64,000 bases of DNA from the NCBI GenBank assembly GCA_011037195.1, contig JAAEAF010001535.1, forward strand, positions 136,522 through 200,521. The letters are read 5' to 3'. The DNA is from Triatoma infestans. Its lineage: Eukaryota > Arthropoda > Insecta > Hemiptera > Reduviidae. Below, piece by piece: positions 13,101 through 28,100 of the stretch (position 1 is its first letter; the number at the start of each line of letters is the position of its first letter). The position numbers and the translations under genes were made by a program. The notes under the pieces were generated by a model that saw only the letters and a list, made by a program, of their open reading frames with translations, had not been told where the DNA came from and ran no database searches.

Positions 13101-16100
13101 TTAAAGAAAATTCTTACCAGATTTTTTTCTTTGAGTGAGATCAAATTTCATTAATTATAATACGAAATTCAAAAGTATCTTCCTTTTTTTTTGTTAACTA
13201 AAATTTTTATTTTGAAAACATAAAAGTGATTTCCAAGACCTGATGGGAAAAATCGTATAACCCGATTTTAAAATTTTTGGTTGTTTTGCACAAAAAAGTT
13301 AAACGCATTTTTCAACAGTTAAAGATAAGAATAAAAAACAGAGGAAAAAATTGCAATAAAATCTAATATAATTATTACAAGTGTTATTATTATTATGTGT
13401 CTGTGAGGAGGAACCAAACCCTACGCTATCCAAAGCCTCACTGAGCCCATATAGCTACCCCAAGAAAAACAACAACAAACCGGGTCTAGAACAAATATCC
13501 AGACCTGGGTCTAATCCATCTAAGATTTAACGCAGTCCGAACAAATCGGACAATAACTTTAAGGGGAAATAGCCTAAGCTCTTCCACAGACATCCTGTTC
13601 CGACCAAAGATCCTGAACCTAATCTTCTTACAACGCAGACAATCTGTCATAAGATGGATGGCTGTTTCCTCCTCTGTCTCACAGACTCTACAAAATGGAT
13701 CCGGCATGAGCCCCATTACGTAGAGATGTCTCCTTAAACCACATTGTCCAGTAAGGGATCCAACCAGATGCCTGAGGGAGCTCCGAAAAAGCAACGTCTC
13801 ACTAATAGCCCTGTCCGGACCTCCGATGAGCATATTGGACTGCCGACAACCATCTGAACTCATTTATAAGGATGAATGCTGTGAAGCTGTCCGTGATTGG
13901 AAGCCTGACAGACATATGCCAGAAGACACTCCAACAGCAGGCTCGGGACCAATGAAAGGGGAGAGAGGCGCCTAATTTGGCAAACCTATCCACCTCCTCA
14001 TTCCCAAAAATTCCCATGTAACCTGGTACCCAGACTAGAAGAACATCCTTCAGAGAAGAAAGCTCTTTCAGTCTTTTAGAACGTTCTAACACAAACCTGG
14101 AAGTGAAGCCACATGAACTCAGCGCCTTCAGCGCAGCTTGGCTGTCCGAATAGATACAAACACTATTACAAGTGTTACAAATGTTAATAATAAACATGCT
14201 GTAATATAATACATGCTTTCTGACCATGTCAGTTACAAAATATTCTTTGGTTTTACTAAATAAACTATTTCTACACAAATTCATTTCTTGAAATTATTCG
14301 TTCTTCAGAAGTAATGTTTTTAGTTTTTTTTAATTATACCTCCAATACGTTTTTTAATATCTTCCTATATAAAAGTGGTCTTTTAATTTTACAAAATTTT
14401 TATCTAGGTGATATTGATGATGAAGAAGAATTGTTGGACTGGTTAACTGATCCAGCTAATATGGAATTAACGGAGCATATTGAAAGAGTTAATAGGAAAA
14501 TGTTTAATAAAATTCGTCAAACTTCCGATTATGTTGCAGTATTTTTCTGTAAGTTTATAGTTCGTAGCTTGACATTTTTTTTTTTTTTTTTTACACTGAA
14601 AACATTATCTGTACGATTTGCAATTGGAAGAATGTATTGGAGCTTATTTTTTATATTAAAAATTAAATTATTTCTGGATATAAGAATTTTCGCTCTTAAT
14701 CTCCTTTTGTTTACAAAGCTTCAACATTCATTTAGTTATGTATACTTGATCTCAGTTAGCAATATTGCTTTAACTAGTTCTTACCTCCTTTCCATTTTAA
14801 CAACAGTACTGAGGCGGAGGCCCGTATGAACTCATCAATTTTCAAGACGTTTTCAGGGGCTGCAGTGTTCTGAGTTGCCGGAGCAAAATGAATGTTCCAC
14901 GTTCTCATCTTCCCTTTCGTACGATTTCGCCCAGCTGAATATTTTAGCTGTTGGTCAGAATCCCCTAAATGTCAGTTGTTGCCAGTCAACACAGGTTATT
15001 AGAGATAATGATGGATTCAGGCTGGAGAGATGATGAGTTTAGTATTGGCAATACAGGATTACCACAAAAATAAACAGGCTATCACGGAATATATCTCTGA
15101 TGCTTTTCAGTTCTGCAGACCCAACCACAACACAGGTCTTTGTAATTTGGTTGCCTGGGCATTAACTTCAAGGCCGCGAGACTTGGAGATTATCTTGCGC
15201 GTAAGGGCTTTTCAGAGGTTCTCAGATCATATCGAAATGCCTATGAACGTCAACAAATACTATGGTGTACATCATGTCACAAGATTGATGGTTGGAAACC
15301 CTAAATCAGAGAAAGTTTATCAAATCGCCTAGATTTATTGCACAACTATTCCAAAAAGACCATTTGGATGATTGGAGGTGTACTTACTGACAGTTTCTGG
15401 CCTAAGTAGTAAATGCAACAGATAGGCCTCATATGGCCTTTTTCGAGTGTCGCCAGAAAAAGATGAGAAGTTTTTGTTTTGTGTGTATATGTTGTGCCAT
15501 AGTATTGTCAAAAAGGCAGAAATGGAAAGGCCTCTAAATGAATTAGTTTCTAAGACTTAATCCTATTGGCGTAGTCTTCATGGACAATTGTCTTTGTTTC
15601 TTCATGAGAAAAGAAAAAATTGTATATTTGAACCACTATCGCATCTTAAATGCAGAAACTGGATATAGAATTTTAGTGTTTGAGCGATTGATTCTGGCCA
15701 TGCTTCTATTAAATCCGAGATCTAAACCGGTAAGAGAGCACGAGTAAGAAGCATGTCATGACGTATACAATAGACATATGTTTATTGCGGACCTAATCGA
15801 ACCAACCTAATCAACAGTTTTAAGCTTCTTAAGTTTTTTTGTACATTTCCAGATAGTGATGACTGTAAGCAGTGTGGGCGTGTATTAGCTGAAATTGAGC
15901 ACATTGATGATGAAGCAGATAGCGCTGGTATTGATTTTGTAAAAATTAATGATAAAAGTTTAGCAAAAGAACTTGGTGTTTTTGCATTGCCAGCTGTACT
16001 ATTTTTCAAAATGGGTTCTAAAGAGCCAGTAATATATGCAGGTAATTTTATATTTAAATATTTAAAAATGATTTTAACAATACGACATCGTAATTTACTT

Positions 16101-19100
16101 TTCGCACATTTATAAATATATTTACATTATACATTTACACATTTAATTTATATATGAGATGAAAAATTTTGATGTACTAAATGTTTGTTAATTTTAGGTG
16201 ATCTGTATGATGAGAATGAAATTTTATCTTGGTTATTAACACAAAAGGATCCATCAGGAGATGTAATTGAGGAATTAGAGGGTGAAGCCCTTTTAAAAGC
16301 AATTCACACATCAGATTCATTGGCTATTTATTTTTGTGAGTTACGCAAAGTACAAGTTTCAGCGAAGTAATAGTATACCTTTTTTTCGATTAATGAGTTA
16401 CTTTCTGCTCATTTTATTTTTAGATTTATCAACTAATTTTGATTTTTTTTTTTTCTTTCTTTGCATAAAAATATTATTGTACTCATCAAAAAATGTTTGA
16501 CTTTTTGAATTAGTCTTTATTTCAATTCGTTAGATTCTTAAACAAAAATTGTTCAAAAGGAATAAATTATCAACATTATTTGATGAGTAAATTCTAATAA
16601 TTTTGCATAAAATATTTTTTTTCTAATAATTTTTAATTATGTAAATAATCACAATTATAATTTGTATTTAACCAATAAGAGATTTGCTATTAAATGCATA
16701 TTATCTTTGTACTTTTGACAGTATTTCTTGTGAGTATGTCAGTAAAGCAATTAACTTTTTAACTGCACAAGTAACAAATTTGCATATTAACAATTATATT
16801 TTTGTTTCATTTATTCAAGTAATTTGCTTATATATCGTTCATTTAATTTATTTTTTTTTCATTCGTTTAATCAAGGAGGTATTAATTCGGATGCTTCCGA
16901 ACTTATTTACAGCGAATCTCTTCCCCGTTAAAATAAATTTTAGAAATGAAAAAGATATTGGTCAAAAATATTTAGGGTTAAAATAATATATTTAGTTAAG
17001 GAAATTATTTAATATGTCACATCTAGGGAACAAGACACTCTGTGAACTTTGCAATTCAAAAGCGTACCGCAAGAAGCTCAGCAAACAAGGGGCTGATGAA
17101 GCATCGGAAGATAATGAGGGTATTTATTTGTAAACAAATGTTCGTAAAATCCCCTGTAGATTAGACAAAAATTCCTTTTAGAATTTATTTTTATTATATC
17201 AGAATATAATAGGGAACAAAATAAGTTCCATAGACCAATTACGATTTATTTTCATATACAATCAATATTTTTACTTAAAAATGTTTTGTTGTGTGTTTGC
17301 GTATGTGTGGGTATATGTAAGTGTATGTATATAGGGAACTCTGCTAAGAAGACATATTTAAGAATATAAACATATTTTCTTTCTACCTTATAAAAACTCT
17401 CAGCATTGTTGTAATTATTATGTTATGATTGGGAATATTACTAGAAAGGAACACTTATTCATAAATGCTTATAGCTAACGGATTCTATGTGGGACAGCAA
17501 TTCCACATAAATTGTAAAAGGCTAATACAAAAATCATGCTGTAAACACTATTGGTAATTATAGTGTACATATTTACGAAAAAAAATAAGCATTTGGCTTG
17601 GTTTATATACACTACTGTCTAGATATCATCATTGAAAACTTTATACCGGTAACAAGGTATTGTGTTGTTTATTTTAAATCAAGAAATATTTTCTGATTAA
17701 TACAGATATTTTTAAACTTCTTCAAACTTCTTTGCAGTCCGGTAAAGGCCGCGGAACCTTCCTCAAGAGAAGTTTATAAAATGGTAGAATAGAATAATAG
17801 AGTCAGTGATAATAATATAATAAAATAAAGAAACTAGTAATCAGTTATAATTATAACAGTTACCGTACTAAAACAAAAAACAAAAAAAAGAAACAAAATA
17901 AACTACATATTCAGTTTATATATTTAGAAATGTATATTCATCATTAAATACATTATACTCATTGCATGGTAGACCAGAATATTGAGGTTTGCTCTTAGAA
18001 ATTAAAACAACTATAATTTTGCCATTGTTTCAACAAATATATTTCAAGACATAAAAATAAAAATACAAAGGGTCATTTTTAAAAATACTAAACATTAGGT
18101 ACAGAAGATAATAACAGAGAGAAAAATGAATAAAATTAACACATAAAAATAGTTACATAAAAGAAAAATGAAGAATTATTAAAACATGACTATTATACTA
18201 TTTAATAAAAAACTAATAAGTGGTAAAACGCGTTTATACTTACATAAACTTACGTTTTATAAAATTATTCAGTGTTCATAGTCGATGTTTTAATTATTAA
18301 TATCATTTTTTTTTATTAAGTATTTTTTTGCATAATTTTTAATTTATATATTTCTTTTCTGTTTCCCTGTTATTATCTTCCGTAATGTTTAGTTTGTCTA
18401 AAAGAACCCTTAGTATTTTTATTTTTAGGCCTTGAAAAAGACAACATATTTGTCGAAACGATAGCGAAATTACAATTGTTTTAATGAGATGTTTATATGG
18501 CAATGGCCAGATGTATAAACATCTCATTATAATTTTAAGACCTGACGATTCGAAAATCATTTTATAATTGTTTTATTTTCTAAGTCCAAACAGCACTATT
18601 CTCAGAACGGTCAAGAAGAACCTTCCATATTTACTCATAACCATCATATTTATTCATTTTTCATATACTTAAAAAAATCAGCGTTTTCATTAAAGTTCGA
18701 TAACTATTAAATTAATAACATTGATAATTTTGCTTTCAATCCTATAATTGTAGGTCGAGCAGAACACTTTTTCTCAATCTTTTTGGTCAAATTTGTTTAT
18801 TTTGAGAAGAATCATTACCTTATTTGAAGAAAAATTCAAATGAAAAATCGTAAAAGTAGAAATTAAATATGTATATTTATTCTCTACATAGAACTGGGTA
18901 GAATTGAATGTTTAATGATTTCAGGAAGTCAGTTTTGATGTACAATTTTAGAATCAAACAAATAATCGACCAAAGAAATAATTGTTTTATGTCAACTAAG
19001 TCAAAATTAAATCTTCAGAAGTTGGTCTATCTAGTTTATGTGATCTTGGATTTCAAATTAATTTATCTGGTTAATTGAGTTATAAAAATATATTGTGAAA

Positions 19101-22100
19101 GTGTTCTAGTAAGCTGTTTTAGAAATTTTGATTCAAGGGAATGGATTAGCACAGTGGTACTGCGCTGGACTAATCGTGCTACCCTTAGATTTTCTATTCC
19201 TAGGATTCCCTACAGCTCACTGTTCGGTGATGGACAGGTGTTGTCTGTAACGGGAGAACACTGTCCGGAGGCCGGCAATTGCACTGAGAAGGCTCCGGGC
19301 GCAAATGACCACAGATGTTGAGACGCCTTAAATAAATAAAAAAAATTTGATTCGGCAAAGACAGTTAAAAAAAGAAAATGAACCTTTAACTGTATTTTAA
19401 AGACATTTTCTTCCTTTAATTAGCAAGTCCAAAAGCAATTATTAAATTACTTAACGCCTTAAAACTTAAAAATAAATGATTCAGTTATTGTCCAATTCAC
19501 AATTCTATACTATAATTCAAACAATTTATAAAATATTTGAAAGTGTTAGAAGATATATACTACACAAGTAGATGGTGTACTATAAAAAAATGTTAACTGA
19601 TTTTGTGTTTTTGTTTTTTTTACACAAAATAAGACTCTATATTATTTTAGAGTTATGAGTCCTGAATGCGTGTGTTTAGTAAAACTAGATTTTTTTTATT
19701 CAGAAGGTCACATTACTGAAGGGTCTAATATGATGAAATCTTCTTCATTTAATAAGCTTTAATACCATGAATACATTCAATTCTTTTCTCATTTATAAAT
19801 TTATCTTGTTCAGTTTGTTAGAAACTCTCACTGTAAGATGTGGACTTTATGGAATTGCAAGATAGGGAATGAAGGATAACTAACTATTTAATATTAATAT
19901 ATGTATAAATAATTGGTTTAACATGTAATTATAAAAAGTTATATAGTATATAGTAACTACTGAAGTTTTTTCATAAAAGGACATTGCAAATTTTAATTGG
20001 TAATAAACTACAATAATTATTGGAAACTGCAAAAAGTGAATCGTTTTTAGCATACAAAATCTGTATTGTAATCAGTTTTTTACAGTCAAGTCTCCTCTTT
20101 TATAAGTTACTCGCACTTCATCAAACGCGCTCACATTTTCTACTAAATGCTCAAATATAATACTCTGAAGTGAGAATATATTATTATTGTAATAACTATA
20201 GATGTTTTTAAAAGCTTATAAAATGAAAAAGTTTACATCAAATTTGTCACCATATAGGAATAAATTTGGTCCTGAAAATAGAAATTGAATTATGTTCAAC
20301 AATTTCAAATTTATGATTTCTCTGATTTTGGCGAAGCCTTAATTAATTCATATATCCAAGTTTCATAGGTCCGACCTTGCATAAAATATGACCAAATCCG
20401 AGTAACTCCGAATTATTTTGAAAATGTGACCAAATGACTTTTAAAAAAAAGATTGTCACAGAAGTTCACAAAAATGAAAACGCTACAATCCAACTTTTTT
20501 ATTATTATAATTGCATAATTTGCAATGGCCGATTTGTCTCCATAAGACAAAAATTATTTTTATCTTTTCTGAAAACAATATCAAGATATATTTTAGTACA
20601 AAAAAAAAAATCATTTTTTAAACAGTTATAAAAGTATGCAGGAATACTTTATGACTTATTTGTTACATATGGCGTTGCAATCTGCTCTCACCCAAATTTA
20701 CTTGTCGCATTGTTTCTTTTATTTTCTTAATACATACAAAAGGGAGTATTTAAACTCAGCTGCTTCCTGGGCATTGTTTATACTTAGGGAGACACACCGG
20801 TATTTCAAATTACGATTCATTTTTTAATCATTGAATTCTCGCTGTCTTCAATCATCGATTGAACGAACGTTTTATACGGTAGAAGAGTTTATTACAGTCA
20901 ATTTTAAGCATATAAAAATAGGGGACATTATTCAGGCGCTGATATTGCCTAGTTAATTATATACAGGTTACAGGAGATTAAGCAACAATAGAAGAATTGA
21001 AGGTAAGAAAAATCTAAAATGCGAGTGTTTTACTTCAGAAGCGAGCCAACTGATCACAATAATCATATTAACTTAATTTCTTAATCTTAATCCTTTAATC
21101 TAAATCATATTAACTTAATCTTAATCTTTACCAAAATCTTATTGGTTTAATTTTAAAAGAGCAATAATTTAAAAAAGAAAATAAAGGAAATTTTCAATAA
21201 GAAAATTAATATATATATTTTAGTTGTACTTTTGTTGACATAAAACAATTCCGTGCTATCAGTTTTATTTACTTAGGTTCATTAAGAAAGCTGGAGTAAT
21301 AATATATGCGATGTTTGATAATACGTGTTTATTTTGTATTGATACAAAATACCTTATTCTAGAAAAGTTACAGAATTGCAAATAAAAATTCCTATTAGAT
21401 TTATTTATAAAACCTCCATTCCATGAAACTATCATTCGTCATAGTGTAAGAGAGGACAGCCGTTGTATGTTTCGAGGTTTTATAAATAATTGTGAATATG
21501 AACTTTTATTTACAGTTCTTGTAACTTTCTGGAAAGAGCTGTTTATATTTACATATTTTTTTAGATAAAAGTTAAGTTGTTTAGAAATTAAGTAAAAAAT
21601 GTTTTCAGATTCCAAGTTATTCAACAAAACTGTAAACATAGACAAATTCGCTCTCAGATAATAAAATGATTTAGTATTCGTTAGAAATAAAATAAAATGA
21701 TTCACTGTTAGTTGAAAATAAATTATACGAGTTGAAACAGACATTTACAATTCTAATTTAAAAATAGTAAGAATATTTAAAGAACTTCCGTCGTAAAATA
21801 AATAAATAAATGAGAAATGATAATTTTAAAATTGCATCTTGTCTCATTTAATTTCATTTATAAAAACTTACACTGATCTTTTTTATTATACAAATAAAAT
21901 ACTGTAATCTGGAGATTATCTTTTCCTTGGATTTTATACAAACCAAGTAATATATGATATTGCCATAAAGTTAGACTAGAAAAATTTATTCTTTAGCAGA
22001 TATTTCTTTTAGTTTTTGTCAGTTTAATCCATTATTTGCTAAAACAATTTCTCAAATAGACCACCTATAGCGACATTATTATTTTTTTATCATTATGAGT

Positions 22101-25100
22101 GCTTATTGAATTCGAAAAAAATGAAAAACTGAGTCCAACCTTTTAAATGTTACATATGACATAATAAATTATTATTGATTCTCGAAAATTAAAAACTTCA
22201 CAGAATTTTTCTTTTCTTTAATTTTTAAGTTCCGAGCAATTTTCTTAAAGTACACTTCTTTAAATATATAAATTATTTGATGTTTTACTTTTATTGTTTC
22301 GGGACCAACCATACCATTTTCCTCTAATGGACTCATGTTTTCAGATTTTGTGCTCTTAGCAAAGTCTTTTATGCGAAATTAAACTCCTTACTAAACTTGC
22401 TTGATTGGTTAAATATATATATATTTTTTATTTTTTTGATAAGTATGGATTCATTCATATATTAGAGGTACATTATGTAAGAATTTAATTTTAAAAATTT
22501 ATTTAATTTTTCACTTAATACAGATAAAAATTTCTGCTTTCTCATGTTCCAAAGTGCTGTGAAAAAATGGATGGGCTGTACAATGATGGAATTCGTGTAA
22601 CAATATTAACTAGATTTGATCATGGTCGTAACGTTAATTAATAGTAAAAATAAGACTTAAGTACTCAACATTTCATTACTTATTATTTTCTTAGATCAAT
22701 TAGAAATTTCCAAACAGCTTCTAAACTTTATGTGGCTTCAGGGCTTTTCTACTTCAGTTTTACTATTCCTTATTATCCATTCAGTTATATTTTTAATTCA
22801 ATCTCTCCGTGCATTCTATTTATACTATTTCACATTGCATTGAATTCCTGACGATAATTTATAACATCGCTGTTCCTTAAACAAAGCTTAGCAAATGTGA
22901 AAACCGGTTGCACTAATATTCATTACTTGATATTAGATATTGTTTATTACATTATAACAATTTAAACAAATGAAGCAAACATATCATTCTTTATAGTAAT
23001 TTTTATATTGTTTAATATATCATTAAACATAAATTTTAGATAAATTAGATGAATGTATGCAGTGTAAAGAAATTCTTGAAGAACTAGAAAACATTGATGA
23101 TGATTGTGATCGACATGGAATTACTTTTGTAAAAACGCCGGTAATTATGAATATAATTTATTTATTGAATTTAAATAAAAATAAAAAATACAAACATAAT
23201 TTACAAATAGAAATAAATTTCTCAGTTATTAAACAATTGCAAAATTGTTAAATTAAAAAAATAATTTCAGGATTACACAATTGCTACACATTTTGGTGTA
23301 TTAGATTTTCCATCATTAGTTTATTTTGAAAATCAAGTTCCAAATGTATTTGAAGGTGGGTAGTTTCATTTTACTTATATTAATTTTAAGAACTATGTTT
23401 ATAAATTTTCAATCTTCAACAAAAATTTAGTTTTATTTCCAGGGTTTATTATTCATGCTATAATTTTTTGTTTATATTATATTTATAATGTAAAAAGTAT
23501 TAAATGACTAATTACAAAAAAAAAAATTTTAATCGTAAATGTAATGATATTCTGCCAAGTTAGTTGGAATAGGATTTATGAAAGTATTTATGTCTATTCA
23601 TGTCAAGAATATTACTGGAGTTTTGCCAGGAAATATAAATACATATAATTTATCTTCACGTATTTAAACCATTGTTCTAATTAAAGTTCGAAATTATATC
23701 ATTTGAAATATTATCGGTTTTTAGGCGATATATCTGAAGAAGAGGAAGTTTTACAATGGTTAATTACACAAAAAACAGAAGATAGAATAGAATTAATTAC
23801 AAGGCAAATGTTAGAAACTATGGTAGACGAAACTCAATATTTAGCGGTATATTTTTGTAAGTAAAATTATTAATATTGCATATATTTAAAAATTATATTG
23901 GACAAATCTTATCATAAGAGAAGTTCCCTAATAATGATTTTCTTTATGTAATGAATTATTCAAAATAATTAGTATAGTTTAACTATTCAGAAACACAAGC
24001 CTTTAGAAGGCATAAATAACATTTAATATCATATTTTTTACAAGTTTATAACAAAAATTTAACCATCTTTACGTCAGCAGCACAATTCAGGTGTGATAGT
24101 CACAAAAAAGTTCTATTTTTTGCAGAAATAAAAGAATCTTTTATGACACATTAGGTCAAAATCACTTTGACCCTGAGTGACGTGGTTTTTCTGATTTTCT
24201 GGAAATTTGCTCTAAGGATATATTTTTTTGGAATCCTAAACATTTCCTTCACATAATATCTTTGAACTTTAATAGAAAAATCGTTTTTAGAAGATTGGTT
24301 TTTAGGGAAGTCGAGTTAGAAATGACAGACTTTCACTACAAAATAAAGTTTGTTTTTTTTTCACAAAATTGTTCGGCACCATTTAAAAGTAGGTGCTGAA
24401 GTCTGATCTGCAGTTTCTGATATTAGGGGTCTAAAAACTGCAAAAAATATATAATAACACCTACTAACACATAAAAAAAAACCTACATCAATTCTCAGAT
24501 GTTTCCAAATTACATGATTATGTGCATTCTTCGTGAGATGAACGAAGTAAAAACTAGTGAACCAAACTTGATAGTTTTTTTTTTTATATCACCGAGGATT
24601 CAGCAGAAAAATCTGTTGCCAAATCAATAAGTTGAAATACTGTGTTGGTGCATAATTTTTTCCCCCCTTTTTCCGAGGTTTCTCGTTAAGAGCTCCAATA
24701 CTTTTCCTTAATTTTGGAATTACAAAGGTTTTTATAATTTTAATGAAATTTTTTTTTTATAAAATTGAAGGAATGTGTTGAACCTCTGTGGTTAAAGTAA
24801 AGCTTCCGTGTTTAATGTGTTTTTAATATGTTATATGCTCTATCCCTTTGATGCTAAGGATTATTAAAGGAAAGGGATTTGCTCGTTGGTAGCGCGCTGG
24901 AATCCCATGCGGAAGTTCGAATCCGGCAGTATTGTAGGTAGCTAGAGAACATTTCTCGGAAGCCGGCAGTGCACTGAGACAGCTCTGGCGGGGTACAATA
25001 GATCTTTCAGTTCAAGTGTTTATCTCCTAAAAGTATCTAAGCAGCTTTAAATCTATTGTAAAAATGTTGAGATTGAATAAAAGTTACCAATTGGAATGCT

Positions 25101-28100
25101 ACTAAGGAAAAGTAATAGGATTATTTCCCAACAGATTTTTATTGATTTTCCAAATGGAAGTGGTTGTAGTTTTCATTTTATGCAAAGGAACTTTAGGGAA
25201 ACCGCAATCTCGAATTTATAACATCGGCGGTTCACATTTGATTTATTTTTAAAGGGTCACCTACAGATTCTTTTCGTCTGAAAATACTTTTTTATGAACC
25301 TAATCTCTACATCTAGTAATTAAAAAAAAACAAACAAACTATAATCATTTTAGAGTTAATTCTATAACAATTCTAAAGTTTTCTATAATCGTTATTAAAT
25401 CGTCCTCAAAAGAAAATAATAGTAGGGTCAGTTTACAAATGAAACAAAAATAATATGTATTTCTGTTTTATTTTTTTATAGATAAACCGAGTTGTCATAT
25501 TTGTGATGAAATATTGGAAGAATTAGAAAAAATAGATGATGAAAGCGATGTATTTGGTATTCATATGGTAAAAATAATGGATCCACAACTAGCTAAAAGA
25601 TATTCAATAAAAACATATCCAGCTTTGGTGTATTTTAGAAATGGAAATCCATTAATATTTGACGGTAAAGATTTCATAAACTTACAAAATGAGTTCAAAA
25701 AAAATATGGTGTTTTATCCATGAGATATATAATATGTTATTTAGGAGATCTACAGAATGAAGTATCTGTATTGGAATGGTTAATTGACGATGAAAATAGA
25801 GAATTAGCAGATGAAATAGAAGAAGTAAATGCTAGAATGTTAGAAAGACTCCTAGATGAAAGCCTTTTTCTGGCAGTATTTTTCTGTATGAGATATTTAC
25901 TTTTTTTAAAATATATCGAATTTTATATTGAATTTTTATTAATAAATGATAAAAAATTTTCATAGATGATGAAAATTGTCCAGAATGTGAAGAATTACTT
26001 GAAGTATTAGAAATTATCGATGGAGAAGCTGATATGTACGGTAGGAAATGTTATGTGAATTTAATGAAAAAAAAAAGATGTTCTTATATTTAGCGATATA
26101 CAAAAGAAATACACTAATTAGAGGGTCATTGAGTCAATGGATTGGCAAATTTTTTATTGTGCATTTAAACAAGGCTTTCAAAAATACACTTTTTTAAAAT
26201 TATATTAGTGTCCGCTTAAATGAAATAATTGATTATTTCAAATTGCTTTTTTGAAAAAAAAGAATAAAGAATAATTTGTAATAATACATTTTTGTAAAAG
26301 GAAAATAATGATTTTTAGGAATTGACATGGTTAAAATATCAGATCCTGAAGCTTCAAAAAAATACAATATAATGAATACTCCCTCACTAGTTTATTTTCG
26401 AAAACGAATTCCACTCATGTATGATGGTAAGTCATGTAATATTAGTTACCGTTTTGTGTTAAGTACAGTATCTAATGAACAGCAATATAAATAGTTGAAT
26501 ATAAAACAAGGGAAACATGTAATTTGCTTTATAAAAGGAATAATGATTTCTAATTAATGATATAATTGGAATTTAAGGGGATTTATCTGATGAAGATAAA
26601 GTATTAACTTGGCTTACATCTCAAGATGTTTTCGAATTGAAAAATGAAATTGAAGAAGTAAACAGAAAGATGGTAGATAAACTATTGGATGAAAATGAAT
26701 TTCTAGCCATTTTCTTCTGTAAGTTTTTGTGTGTCATAAAATTGTAAAAACTTGAAAAATACTATAAACGTTTCCTTAGAATTGAATAGCGCATGAAACT
26801 TGTTTTCTGTAGTTAAAAATATCAGTCAGCTTATAATTAAATGATTGTAATGAGAATACTTACTTACTTATTCGAGACCTCTTCTACCATCCGGTGTAGA
26901 GGTTTTACATAAGGAGCGCCATCTCTCTCTATGCCTGGCCACTTTCTTGGCCTCAGACCACTCAATCCCCTTCTTTTTTAGAATACTTTGGAGATTATCT
27001 TCCCAAGTAATTCTTTTTCTTCCTCGGGGTCGTTTTCCGGTCATTCGCGTCTTCATGGCTTTTTTGGGTAATCGGATATCCTCCATTCTACTTACGTGGC
27101 CGTACCATCTTAGCTGGCCCCTCTCAATTAATAGGACTAGTGGTTCGCTTTTGAGCGTGGCCCGTATTATCGTGTTCCGTATCCGGTCTCTCCTCGTTTT
27201 GCCTTCCACTTTCCTTAAAAACCTCATTTCTAGAGCTTGGAGGCGACTTCGATCCGATTGCTTTAAGGCCCAGGATTCGCTGCCGTATGTAAGAATGGGG
27301 TCGAGCGGTAAACTGGCATTTTCGTGCCTTTGGCCACTTCTCTCTTACTCAAAAATTGTTTGTTTATAGCGGAGAACATCTTCCCCCTCAGCGGCCACCC
27401 TTGCATTGATTTCTTCCTTTAGTCTCCCGCTCACACTTATTTCACCCCTAAATACTTACAACAAGGAACCTGCTCTATTCTTCGCCCCTTGATGGAGATG
27501 TTCATTTGCATCTCTGTCCTGGATACCACCATGCACTTGGTCTTAGAAGTATCTAAAATCATATTCCTTTTGCCTAGCTCTTCGGTCCATATATTTAAAT
27601 TTTCTTGCAACTTTTCTTCGCTATCTGCTATTAACACTGGGTCATCTGCAAATGCGAAGACAGAGAAGGCAGTTGACTGTAACTTCCAGTGTTGAAATTG
27701 TGTCACTCTGGTTCTCCACTTGCATTCCTTAATTATGTCATCCATAGGAGCGATAAAGTATAGAGGGCTCCCTATGATGTCCCCCTGCCTAACACTTACT
27801 GTAGTAAGGAACTCGGATGATTTTAGGTTTATAATTCCTGCATCTGACTTAAAATGATTTTATCCTTCGGATGAGAGCCTCATTCACTTCCTTATTTCTG
27901 ATTGATGCCCCTAGCATATCCCTAGGTACCCTGTCAAATGTCTTTTCCAGGTCAATAAAGCACAGGTATACCGCTGTATTCTATGGACTTCTCTCAAATT
28001 TGCCTTAAAGCAAAAATCTGATCTTGAGTACTCCTACCGGGCCCGAAAACCACATTGTTCCTCTTGTTAATGAGAATGCTGACTCTAATTAGATCTTATA

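Larger units (their letters stand above)
17134..23039. other. Longest intron, mostly unannotated
   Basis: It contains a foldback fragment (18424-18560) and a SINE (19134-19345), annotated separately. The remaining sequence is AT-rich with no recognisable exon or element. Short open frames near 20434-20827 and 21439-21744 have no similarity that I recognise. Confidence 0.45.

Noticed and set aside
26947..27369. 140-codon + frame
   Set aside because: Antisense shadow of the LINE reverse transcriptase remnant on the minus strand.
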